Shown piece after piece: positions 1 through 6,617 of a stretch of DNA of 7,639 nt. How positions within the stretch are numbered: position 1 is the stretch's first letter; each line of letters opens with the position of its first letter. The notes beneath the pieces were generated by a model that saw nothing but the letters and a program-made list of their open reading frames with translations, had not been told where the DNA came from and searched no databases. The DNA comes from Phycisphaerales bacterium (GTDB lineage: Bacteria; Planctomycetota; Phycisphaerae; Phycisphaerales; UBA1924), in assembly GCA_016763115.1 (NCBI GenBank), contig JAESUL010000138.1, forward strand, positions 1 to 7,639, written 5' to 3'. The position numbers and the translations under genes were made by a program.

Positions 1-1606
1 CGCGGAAAATAACCCGTGATGCCAAATCGATCAAGCCATAAACCTCACCCCACACGATCTCTGCGGCATTCTCATCGAACGGATGCAAGTCCATAGCATC
101 GAGTTGGAACTCCTCATTGAAAACTGCCCCACCAAATCTGTTGTACCCAGATATTCCCAGCGTTCGGATTCCGAGTTCGTTGAGTGCTTTGACCACGCCG
201 AGCATCTCGCTCTGGCGTTGATCGTTCATGTTTGCGCCCACCCATGGCAAAAACACGACAACCATCGGCATCTCACCGTTGATCTCCAATAAATCATTGC
301 AATCCTGATAGATCAGATCAAAGAGGTCTGCCTGATAAACGCTCGCAGCCCTCGGATGAGCAATGTCTCGTACGGGCCCATTGTGCCCAAATGAATAGAA
401 CAGTGTGTTCGGACGGTTGTAGTTGTTCCACATCCATTCACGGATCGCCTTGTTCGAGCCGTGATTCGTGAGAACCGAGTTCCCGTTGTCTGCGCCATAC
501 AAGAAGCACTCGGGGTTCCGCCCCGCTGCGGTCCGCACGAGCGAAATCCCAAACCCTGGTTCTGCATTCTCGAGATTGCTAAACCTCTCAACCCATCCGG
601 GAAGGATGAAAATGTCTGCATCATCCACCGAATCTAACTCACGGACAATGCACTGGGGAATCCATGAGTTCACCGTATTCACGCCACTCGCAAGAACATC
701 AGATGACACCATTGTCAACATCGCCCCGCCGTTCTCAACCTTGTCTAGGGATACCTGAGATACACCTTTGCTCGGGCTTGCTACAACCCAGTCATCATTC
801 AGAAGTTCACCGGTGCCCGGCATGAAATGCTGAAACCTTAATGAAAAATCCCACGAGCCATTCTCGCCACTCAGATCTGTTTCTCCGCCCTGGATAAAAG
901 CAAGATGCATCTTGAGCAAGACTCCCTCATCAGAAACCCAGTTCTTCGGATCATACATCACCCGCTGCTGCTCGTTTGCTCTGAAGATTGACCCAGACCA
1001 TACATTTGGGGTTTGGGGTCTGGAAACCCAGAGGAACTGGAGCGGAATCTCGGAAAATTTATTGATCCCGCTGTCACGAAGAATTCTGCTGTTGTAAGTA
1101 TTTTCTACATTGGTTCGCGTGAGTAAGTTATGCCATGATGAACTGAGCAAATAATCGGTTGGCGACTGACGGGCGATATAGAAAGGATCCGTCGCTGCCG
1201 TGCTAATTGGAAGCGATGAAAAGGTAAACGGCCAAGTTTGAGCAATCCCCATCAGACCCCGGTTGAGACCACCACTAAACTGAGAATCGGATGTAATCGC
1301 CATCCGTACTCCCTGCCCTTTGGTGATAAAGCGGGCAACAGATTGATCCCCGTAATAGAGACCCTCGAACTTTGAGACAACCTTGAGATCCGCACCGTCG
1401 TTGTAGACCGGCTCGCCATCAGCGTACAGCACATCGCCCTTTAGAAAAATCGGCACTCGTGGAAGTTCTGCTCCCTGTTTAGGAGTATCTCCAATCTTCA
1501 CGGACCTCTTGACAGAGATTCCCTTCTCCTGCCCCAGGACCGGGCTACTTGACATCGTCAAGCCAATCAGAATCAAAAAAAGCATGCGGGATCTACCTGT
1601 ACACAT
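1..1606 (-). CDS. Secreted protein with SGNH-hydrolase-like C-terminal region; 3' end lies beyond the left edge
   Basis: One minus-strand frame stays open from the ATG at 1606 to base 1, giving 535 residues with no stop, so the gene is partial at its C-terminus. The N-terminus looks like a Sec signal peptide: arginines at 5 and 7, a hydrophobic core around residues 8-17, and a likely cleavage after VLG (residue 25, before QE). Residues 26-360 match no family I know and look beta-rich. The last ~170 residues read like an SGNH/GDSL esterase fold: GNS at 375-377 in place of GDS, FGHNG at 406-410, a VVVFLPW strand at 449-455 followed by helix and strand, and DLHP at 506-509 before a closing helix. 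The aspartate is two rather than the usual three residues before the histidine, and FGHN could be block II or block III, so activity is unproven. Neither 1606 nor the in-frame ATGs at 1645 and 1585 has a convincing Shine-Dalgarno; I chose 1606 for the best signal peptide. The coding evidence is strong, the fold assignment tentative. No partner gene indicates a substrate. Confidence 0.82.
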   Translation of the reverse strand, partial: MCTGRSRMLFLILIGLTMSSSPVLGQEKGISVKRSVKIGDTPKQGAELPRVPIFLKGDVLYADGEPVYNDGADLKVVSKFEGLYYGDQSVARFITKGQGVRMAITSDSQFSGGLNRGLMGIAQTWPFTFSSLPISTAATDPFYIARQSPTDYLLSSSWHNLLTRTNVENTYNSRILRDSGINKFSEIPLQFLWVSRPQTPNVWSGSIFRANEQQRVMYDPKNWVSDEGVLLKMHLAFIQGGETDLSGENGSWDFSLRFQHFMPGTGELLNDDWVVASPSKGVSQVSLDKVENGGAMLTMVSSDVLASGVNTVNSWIPQCIVRELDSVDDADIFILPGWVERFSNLENAEPGFGISLVRTAAGRNPECFLYGADNGNSVLTNHGSNKAIREWMWNNYNRPNTLFYSFGHNGPVRDIAHPRAASVYQADLFDLIYQDCNDLLEINGEMPMVVVFLPWVGANMNDQRQSEMLGVVKALNELGIRTLGISGYNRFGGAVFNEEFQLDAMDLHPFDENAAEIVWGEVYGLIDLASRVIFR

Positions 1607-1840
1607 ATCGACAACGACCCGTCTGTTTTTTTGAGAGAATGACATGCAAGGGAAATACGACCATATCCGATCATCTGCAACTCAAATTGCGTTTCAATGG
1701 GCAGATTAATCCACCGCTCTTCTCCATTTTGTCAATCCCAGCGGGTCTGCCACCCTTGCGTGGGTCACTTCCCGCCTGCCAGCCACTGCCCATCATCAGC
1801 AGGTGCGATCCGGCTGCACAAGCCCGAAAGCATCGAGCAT
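1607..1840. other. Intergenic gap between two co-oriented minus-strand genes
   Basis: These 234 bases separate the stop of the upstream GGCT-like gene from the start of the secreted-protein gene. I find no stem followed by a T-run on the minus strand, so transcription may read through and the pair may be an operon. A promoter-like TTGACA with a downstream ATTAAT is present (listed separately), so independent transcription is also possible. In-frame codons continue upstream of 1606 to an ATG at 1645, so part of the gap may be coding. Short plus-strand ORFs here have no recognisable content. Confidence 0.6.
1705..1735 (-). promoter_or_regulatory. Candidate sigma-70-type promoter for the secreted-protein gene
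   Basis: Reading the minus strand, TTGACA (1735-1730) is a perfect -35 consensus. ATTAAT (1710-1705) matches four of six -10 positions. The 19-base spacing is longer than the ideal 17. Transcription from about 1698 would leave a leader of about 50-90 bases, depending on the start codon used. The -35 match could be chance in a 234-base gap, so this is a weak call. Confidence 0.3.
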
Positions 1841-3835
1841 TTAGAGCACCCGACGCCGTGTCTCAAAGAAAACAACCATAAATGAGGCGAACGACAAGCA
1901 AACCATCACCACCAAACCAGCCAACCATGCACGCCAGACCCTATTGGTAGAGTCGGCAAGCCAGACAGCAACACCGAGTTCGACGGCAAGAAATGCCGAG
2001 GGCCCAAAGATGAGAAACGGACGCAGTCCCAAGTTGCGTCGAGGATTCCTGACAACCCGGACAACATCACCATTTTTAATACTGAGTTTTCCCCGAAAAT
2101 CACTGTCAATGAGAAGAATCGGCAACTCCCCGTCCCGTGTAGTCTCCTTCACCCGTTGCAAACCTGCGATGTCATAGCCCGAAGGATACATATCGGGCAT
2201 ATCCAAACGACGCTGCTTGATTTTCTTCACCTGCTCATCGGTCAATGAGAGAATCCGGATCGATTCCTTCTTGTCCGAAACGGAGGACACGCTGACATGG
2301 TCCCCGGATTCGATCCCCAGAACCTGCAACGCCGCTGCTGTGGTTCTGGCGACACGAATCTCCATGTCCTCGGAGGTTGCCAGTTCAACCCTCATGAGTT
2401 GTGCTTGGACACCGAACAAGTTCTCAAAGCGAAACAGCTCAAAAACTTTCACCCACCATCGGTCCATGTCGCGTGCATGTCCGTCTGGTGCTGCCTGGAT
2501 CATGACCACATCACCCTTATTCACCCCGATCGCGAGCCTGATTTTCTGGTCCATCTGGATGGTGTTCTCGTCCAAGCGTTCATACTCACTACGATACTCC
2601 CTTCGATATTTGCGCTGCCCTTTCCCTAGGTCGCGAATCCGAACAGAACAACCCAGTGTCGCGGCGTGCTTTCTTCTCGGCGGTAAGTCCGTCGCGTAGA
2701 CCGGATGAATCACCTGCATTCTATTGAGAACCTCATCGTACAACGACCGCGTATACACCTTTCGCACAGCACGCACGAGTTGACGATCAACAATCCCTTC
2801 CTGATTCATTCTCGAATCGGAAATCGAACCAATGAACTCTCGATTCGCACCGACACGGTCCTGCGTTGCGTCTACGACATACTCTGGCACACTTTGACAC
2901 TCATGAACACCCGTGCATTCCCTCGCCCTCGCAATTATTCTGTCAAAATCGGCCGTTTTATCGGCCTCGTCTTGAAAGTATCCACACCCTGTATCCGACT
3001 CGGACATCACGGGCGCATCACGATGGGTCAACCGGGTCGCACGCTCAAGATAGTTCCGGATTTCCAGGTTGCTCATCTCCCGATAGGTTTCAAGAATACC
3101 AATCACAATATTGAGCAAGTACTCTTCCGAAGGGTTGTTTGGGCCGAGTTCAACATGCGATGCTGTCGATGTAAAAGTAAACACCGGCTCGTCCTCCGCA
3201 TTGTCCCCTTCCAGACTCATCATCCCCAGACGAAGAACCAAACGGTACAACCCTCTTCCCTGATCCCGCTGCTTGAGACCACTCCAACTCGTTTCGTCGA
3301 TCTCAAATATTTTTTCCCTCTCCAACCCCGTCGATCCAACCCATTGAGTCAGCCGATCAATCTCATCATCGAACTTCTTTGTATCTCCGTGGTCAAGTTT
3401 TTTTCGATCGTTCGAGTCGTGCAGCACGCCGTTCTCTCGGTACAGCCCGTTCTCTCGGATCACCAACTCGACAAACTGTGCCTTGGTGATTCGATACGCC
3501 CGCCCCAATGCGTAGGGAACTTTGGGGTACTGAATAGCCTTCCCCTTGAACTTATCCTCCTTTGTGAGCCTGTCTTTCAACCCTCGCGGAAGATCCAGAA
3601 ACGCAACCCCGGCCCCTTGCCAACTCTTCGACGAGTACCCGAAGCACAACCCAAAGGGCAGTTGCATCGGATACGGCTCCACTTGCATCTCTTCTCTGTC
3701 ATCACACTCAGGCAGGGGATTCTTTGTATTCGATCCCGGCGGAATGTCTCCGGTCATGTAGCACTCGAACCGCTCCCGGCGAAGATTCGAGCCATAACAG
3801 ACATACCACACATGCTCGTTTGTTGATTCGCCCAT
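1841..3835 (-). CDS. Membrane-anchored protein with N-terminal gamma-glutamylcyclotransferase-like (YGSN) domain and three GD-barrel-like motifs
   Basis: The 664-residue product has four parts. Residues 8-265 resemble the GGCT/BtrG-like fold: YGSN at 14-17 followed by RERFECY, a W-x-GAG-VAF segment at 72-79, GRAYRIT at 111-117, and an IRENG element whose E128 is the candidate catalytic glutamate. The closing PSEEYL...YREMSN...NYL helices (236-263) resemble actinobacterial YGSN proteins often mislabelled 'histone deacetylase'. Residues ~270-395 are an unrecognised linker. Residues 425-596 hold three similar motifs: IGVNKGDVV (436-444), LGIESGDHV (506-514) and LSIKNGDVV (584-592). They recall double-psi or AbrB/Cdc48-N-type barrels. 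Two hydrophobic helices (about 607-627 and 635-657) followed by an arginine-rich tail predict a C-terminal membrane hairpin with the soluble part in the cytoplasm. I start at ATG 3835 because GGAGG lies 9 bases upstream; a GTG at 3877 would add 14 residues but lacks such a site. GGCT enzymes release 5-oxoproline or act as amine cyclotransferases; the substrate here is unknown. Confidence 0.88.
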   Translation of the reverse strand: MGESTNEHVWYVCYGSNLRRERFECYMTGDIPPGSNTKNPLPECDDREEMQVEPYPMQLPFGLCFGYSSKSWQGAGVAFLDLPRGLKDRLTKEDKFKGKAIQYPKVPYALGRAYRITKAQFVELVIRENGLYRENGVLHDSNDRKKLDHGDTKKFDDEIDRLTQWVGSTGLEREKIFEIDETSWSGLKQRDQGRGLYRLVLRLGMMSLEGDNAEDEPVFTFTSTASHVELGPNNPSEEYLLNIVIGILETYREMSNLEIRNYLERATRLTHRDAPVMSESDTGCGYFQDEADKTADFDRIIARARECTGVHECQSVPEYVVDATQDRVGANREFIGSISDSRMNQEGIVDRQLVRAVRKVYTRSLYDEVLNRMQVIHPVYATDLPPRRKHAATLGCSVRIRDLGKGQRKYRREYRSEYERLDENTIQMDQKIRLAIGVNKGDVVMIQAAPDGHARDMDRWWVKVFELFRFENLFGVQAQLMRVELATSEDMEIRVARTTAAALQVLGIESGDHVSVSSVSDKKESIRILSLTDEQVKKIKQRRLDMPDMYPSGYDIAGLQRVKETTRDGELPILLIDSDFRGKLSIKNGDVVRVVRNPRRNLGLRPFLIFGPSAFLAVELGVAVWLADSTNRVWRAWLAGLVVMVCLSFASFMVVFFETRRRVL

Positions 3836-3844
3836 TGATCGCAG

Positions 3845-3849
3845 CCTCC
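3845..3849 (-). promoter_or_regulatory. Strong Shine-Dalgarno (GGAGG) deciding the start at 3835
   Basis: On the minus strand GGAGG is separated by nine bases from the ATG at 3835. It would lie inside the coding region if translation began at the upstream GTG (3877). It is therefore the main reason for preferring the shorter protein, whose YGSN motif then begins at residue 14, as is usual for this fold. Confidence 0.7.
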
Positions 3850-3977
3850 GTATGCCTGACTGTACACCTCTTGGCACCCGTATTGTGCCTCTTTTTTGAC
3901 CCCATATGACTCAATTCGTCGCCCACCACCCCATTGCCGGCAACATCTCGGCTGCCTCGTCCGTACCAATCTACGAT

Positions 3978-4064
3978 GACCGATCGGGTCCGAGCGAGTG
4001 TTCAATGATGCGGCTAGTGCCCAACACCCAGAGTTCTCGGGCCGATGTGCTGTTCGGATCGGTC
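3978..4064. repeat. Nested inverted repeats, potential branched hairpin
   Basis: GACCGATC (3978-3985) is complementary to GATCGGTC (4057-4064). Nested inside are CCGAG (3990-3994) with CTCGG (4036-4040), GTGTT (3998-4002) with AACAC (4023-4027), and GGC (4012-4014) with GCC (4019-4021). CCGA/TCGG (4042-4045 and 4054-4057) could form a second small arm. The pairing is compatible with one branched structure on either strand. A single 8-base inverted repeat at this distance is not rare in GC-rich DNA, so this may be chance. Confidence 0.3.
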
Positions 4065-4141
4065 TCGTTTCACCCCGCCCTCTTCTGGGCAATGACCGTT
4101 GATTTTTAGATCATCATTCAGATCTTTGATTCCCAATCCAC

Positions 4142-4146
4142 GAGGA
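4142..4146 (+). promoter_or_regulatory. Shine-Dalgarno (GAGGA) of the carboxypeptidase gene
   Basis: GAGGA lies ten bases before the ATG at 4157. Together with the well-formed signal peptide that begins at that ATG, it fixes the start of the gene. Confidence 0.6.
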
Positions 4147-4156
4147 ACCCCCACCC

Positions 4157-6520
4157 ATGCACCGCCCATCTATTCGTTCCGCCGCCCTTCTCGCCCTCGC
4201 TGCTCTTTGCTGCTCTACGCTCCCGGCCCTCGGTGCCCAGCCCGCGGACCTCGATGTTGTCACCTTCACCCCGCCCAAGCCCTACCAGGGTCAGCAGGTC
4301 ATCCGTGTTGTTCCGACCACCGAGCAGCAACTCCAATCCGCGCTTGATCTCGCCGAGGGCATCTGGTCCGAACGCATCGGTGTCGGCCCAATCGAGCTCA
4401 ATGTCCTCGCATCGTCCCTCGACGCGTATCGCGCACTTGGGCTTGATCCGGTTGTCCTGATCGAGGATCTCCAAGCACGCGCAGATCTGGATTGGAACCG
4501 GATCGTCGCTGCCGATATCCGGATCGCCAAACTCAACGACAACCAACCCCACCAACGCGGCGGAGCCGTCCACGACGATACCTGGTTCGCCAACTTCAAG
4601 CAGGTCAACCAAATCCACACCTACATCAACGACCTCGCAGCCGCCCGCCCCAACATCGCCACGGTTTCGAGCATTGGGACCTCGCACGAAGGACGCGACC
4701 TCGCGGTCATCACCATTACCGGGCCCGATGCACCGGGCAACGCTGCGGTCGATCGTCCGGTGATTATCTGGAATGGTTGTCAGCACGCCCGCGAATGGGT
4801 CTCACCCATGACCGTCACCTACCTCGCGTCGAGGCTAGTCGATGGGTACGCCAACGACCAACGAGTCACCGACCTCATCGACTCGATCCGATTCGTCATC
4901 ATCCCCATCGTCAACCCAGACGGGTACGCCTACAGCTGGTCCACCAACCGGTTCTGGCGCAAGAACCGTCGCGACATCGCCGGGTCATCCAACTTCGGCG
5001 TCGATCTCAATCGCAACTGGGGATTCGAGTGGGGCGGCCAGGGATCATCGGGTAGCACAGCCAGCGATATCTACCGCGGTACCAGCGCATTCTCCGAACC
5101 CGAAACCAACGCGATGAAAGTACACGCCGAATCCTTCGGCTCCAACCTCGTCGCCCACATCGACTACCACTCCTATTCCCAACTCATCCTGTGGCCCTTC
5201 GGCTATCACTTCGATGCCATCACCCCCGAACCTGACCGCACATTCTTTGACAACCTCGCCAACGATGTCGCCGACGAAATCTTCACGGTTTCGAGCACGA
5301 GCTACACCCCGATGCAATCGGTCGATCTGTATCCTGCTGCGGGCGATTCCTCCGATTGGTACTACGGCGACCTCGGTGCCAAAAGCTTCACCATCGAACT
5401 CCGCCCCAGTTCTTCCAGCCCTGGATTTGATCTTCCCCCGGCACAAATCCTCCCCACCGCCCAAGAAAACTGGCCCGGCGCGTTGCTCTTTGCAGAAAAA
5501 ACAACCCAACTCATTCTCTTCTCGGGCAACCAACCAACCACGATTGATTCCGATACCCTCGTTCCCGTCACCATCACCCTCGCCGATGGCGCGGCGGCAC
5601 TCGACCCCGCATCACCGACCCTGCACTACCAGATCGACGCGGGTGCTGAATCAACCGTTGCCATGAACGCCCAAGGCGGCGGGCAATACACAGCCGATCT
5701 CCCCGCGACCTCCTGCGACACCACCATCTCGTTCTGGTTCACGACCCTGACGAGCACCGGGCTCACCAGCACCTTCCCGCCAACGGGCACCTTTGGTGCA
5801 CTGGCAACACAAACCGCCGTGCAACTCACCGACACCATGGAGACCAACACCGGGTGGAGCGTCGGCGCACCGAGCGACACCGCCACCACAGGCATCTGGG
5901 AACGCGTCAACCCACAGTTCACCGATGCCCAGCCCGAGGACGACCACACGGCCGCCGGCACCCTCTGCTGGATCACCGATGGCGCCGCCGGGGCAAGCCT
6001 GGGCGCAAATGATATCGACGGCGGCGCAACCACACTCACCAGCCCAATCCTCGACGCAAGCGCCGCGGGGCAAGCAGTACTCGTCTACCACCGGTGGTAC
6101 TCGAACAACTCGGGCGTAACACCCAATGCAGATTCGATGCTCGTCGAGATCTCCAACAACAACGGCGGCTCATGGTCGACACTCGAAACCGTCACCGAGA
6201 ACGCCAACGCATGGGTCGAGAAAAGATTCACCATCTCTGACTTTGTGACCCCGACCAACCAGATGCGAATCCGATTTGTCGCTTCGGACTTCGGCGACGG
6301 CTCGATCGTCGAGGCGGGAGTAGATGACCTCCAGATCCTCACCCTCGGGTGCGATTCGTTCGACCCCGACATCGACGGCAACGGCGTGCTCAACCTCCAG
6401 GACATCTTCGCCTTCCTCGATCTCTTCAACAACCAAGACCCCATCGCCGATCTGACCAACGACGGCGTGATCAATCTCCAAGATATCTTCGCCTACCTCG
6501 ATCTGTTCAACGCCGGGTGA
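4157..6520 (+). CDS. Secreted M14 zinc carboxypeptidase with C-terminal jelly-roll and dockerin-like domains
   Basis: This 787-residue exported metallopeptidase should remove C-terminal amino acids from peptides outside the cytoplasm. Residues 1-27 form a signal peptide (RPSIR, then an alanine/leucine core, ending ALGA). Residues ~28-140 look like an activation propeptide. The M14 domain (~145-450) has every key residue: zinc ligands H210 and E213 (HARE) and H338 (HSYSQ); R268 and N285-R286, matching Arg127 and Asn144-Arg145 of bovine carboxypeptidase A; Y392, matching Tyr248; and the general base E414 (FTIELR), matching Glu270. The specificity-pocket position 255 aligns with S399, neither the isoleucine of A-type nor the aspartate of B-type enzymes, so preference is uncertain. 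A small beta domain (~455-545) and a MAM/jelly-roll-like domain (~556-730) follow. Residues 731-787 are a two-loop dockerin-like module typical of planctomycete 'GC-type' proteins, perhaps a sorting or attachment signal. The gene is followed by its own terminator and is probably monocistronic. Confidence 0.95.
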   Translation: MHRPSIRSAALLALAALCCSTLPALGAQPADLDVVTFTPPKPYQGQQVIRVVPTTEQQLQSALDLAEGIWSERIGVGPIELNVLASSLDAYRALGLDPVVLIEDLQARADLDWNRIVAADIRIAKLNDNQPHQRGGAVHDDTWFANFKQVNQIHTYINDLAAARPNIATVSSIGTSHEGRDLAVITITGPDAPGNAAVDRPVIIWNGCQHAREWVSPMTVTYLASRLVDGYANDQRVTDLIDSIRFVIIPIVNPDGYAYSWSTNRFWRKNRRDIAGSSNFGVDLNRNWGFEWGGQGSSGSTASDIYRGTSAFSEPETNAMKVHAESFGSNLVAHIDYHSYSQLILWPFGYHFDAITPEPDRTFFDNLANDVADEIFTVSSTSYTPMQSVDLYPAAGDSSDWYYGDLGAKSFTIELRPSSSSPGFDLPPAQILPTAQENWPGALLFAEKTTQLILFSGNQPTTIDSDTLVPVTITLADGAAALDPASPTLHYQIDAGAESTVAMNAQGGGQYTADLPATSCDTTISFWFTTLTSTGLTSTFPPTGTFGALATQTAVQLTDTMETNTGWSVGAPSDTATTGIWERVNPQFTDAQPEDDHTAAGTLCWITDGAAGASLGANDIDGGATTLTSPILDASAAGQAVLVYHRWYSNNSGVTPNADSMLVEISNNNGGSWSTLETVTENANAWVEKRFTISDFVTPTNQMRIRFVASDFGDGSIVEAGVDDLQILTLGCDSFDPDIDGNGVLNLQDIFAFLDLFNNQDPIADLTNDGVINLQDIFAYLDLFNAG
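6368..6511 (+). repeat. Tandem dockerin-like calcium-loop repeat within the carboxypeptidase
   Basis: Two copies of a 21-codon unit (6368-6430 and 6449-6511) encode residues 738-758 and 765-785. Both keep the EF-hand-like loop spacing. In copy one the ligand positions are D738, D740, N742, N746 and D749; in copy two D765, T767, D769, N773 and D776. Each is followed by a near-identical helix (IFAFLDLF and IFAYLDLF). A cysteine at 732 starts the module. I see no cohesin partner in the window. Confidence 0.85.
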
Positions 6521-6540
6521 TCTCGCCTACCCCTTCTCCC

Positions 6541-6566
6541 AACCCCGCCTCCACACGGGGTTTTTT
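6541..6566 (+). terminator. Intrinsic terminator after the carboxypeptidase gene
   Basis: AACCCCG (6541-6547) pairs with CGGGGTT (6556-6562) around an eight-base loop and leads directly into a run of six T residues (6561-6566). It starts 20 bases after the stop codon and separates the carboxypeptidase from the next gene. Confidence 0.85.
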
Positions 6567-6579
6567 ATCATCACCGGGC

Positions 6580-6585
6580 TATACT
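6580..6585 (+). promoter_or_regulatory. Possible -10 element for the heme-oxygenase-like gene
   Basis: TATACT is five of six to the -10 consensus and lies 32 bases before the start codon. The expected -35 position falls in the terminator stem and T-run and has no good match, so this is a weak call. A TGAGA-N5-TCTCA inverted repeat (6585-6599) follows at once and could be an operator or a leader hairpin. Confidence 0.3.
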
Positions 6586-6604
6586 GAGACTGGATCTCAA
6601 TAAG

Positions 6605-6609
6605 AAGGA
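6605..6609 (+). promoter_or_regulatory. Shine-Dalgarno (AAGGA) deciding the start at 6618
   Basis: AAGGA ends eight bases before the ATG at 6618. The in-frame ATG at 6609 overlaps this site and so would have no usable ribosome site. The 238-residue product starting at 6618 is therefore preferred over the 241-residue one. Confidence 0.6.
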
Positions 6610-6617
6610 TGCCCGCC

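Larger units (their letters stand above)
3836..4156. other. Divergent intergenic region with nested inverted repeats
   Basis: About 320 bases lie between the start of the leftward GGCT-like gene and the start of the rightward carboxypeptidase gene, so promoters for both should be here. I find no strong -35/-10 pair for either. On the minus strand, CACAAT near 3880-3885 is a poor -10 candidate. A 67-codon plus-strand ORF (3906-4109) has no recognisable content or clear ribosome site, and I do not call it. Nested inverted repeats at 3978-4064 and a short AGATC/GATCT inverted repeat at 4108-4125, just upstream of the carboxypeptidase ribosome site, are the visible structure. Confidence 0.6.

Noticed and set aside
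468..758. Short ORFs on both strands between 83 and 1434
   Set aside because: They overlap the continuous 535-codon minus-strand frame that begins with a signal peptide, and none has recognisable content.
1620..1645. T-run near 1625 considered as a terminator
   Set aside because: There is no GC-rich stem beside it on the strand where it would read as T residues, and on the minus strand it reads as an A-run upstream of a start codon.
1741..1800. Small hairpins (CCAC/GTGG, ACCC/GGGT) after the YGSN-domain gene considered as a terminator
   Set aside because: Stems are only four base pairs, alternatives compete with each other, and no T-run follows on the minus strand.
2705..3826. 373-codon plus-strand ORF opposite the YGSN-domain gene
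   Set aside because: It lies entirely antisense to a gene with clear family motifs, a strong ribosome site and a plausible domain order. The translated product has no recognisable domain and a composition expected of an antisense shadow.
3906..4109. 67-codon plus-strand ORF in the divergent intergenic region
   Set aside because: No clear Shine-Dalgarno, no recognisable motif, and it overlaps the region expected to hold promoters and the nested repeats. It cannot be excluded, but nothing supports it.
4118..4786. 222-codon minus-strand ORF opposite the carboxypeptidase start
   Set aside because: It is antisense to the signal peptide, propeptide and zinc motif of a well-supported gene. Its acidic, valine- and glycine-rich product is typical of reverse-strand frames in GC-rich DNA.
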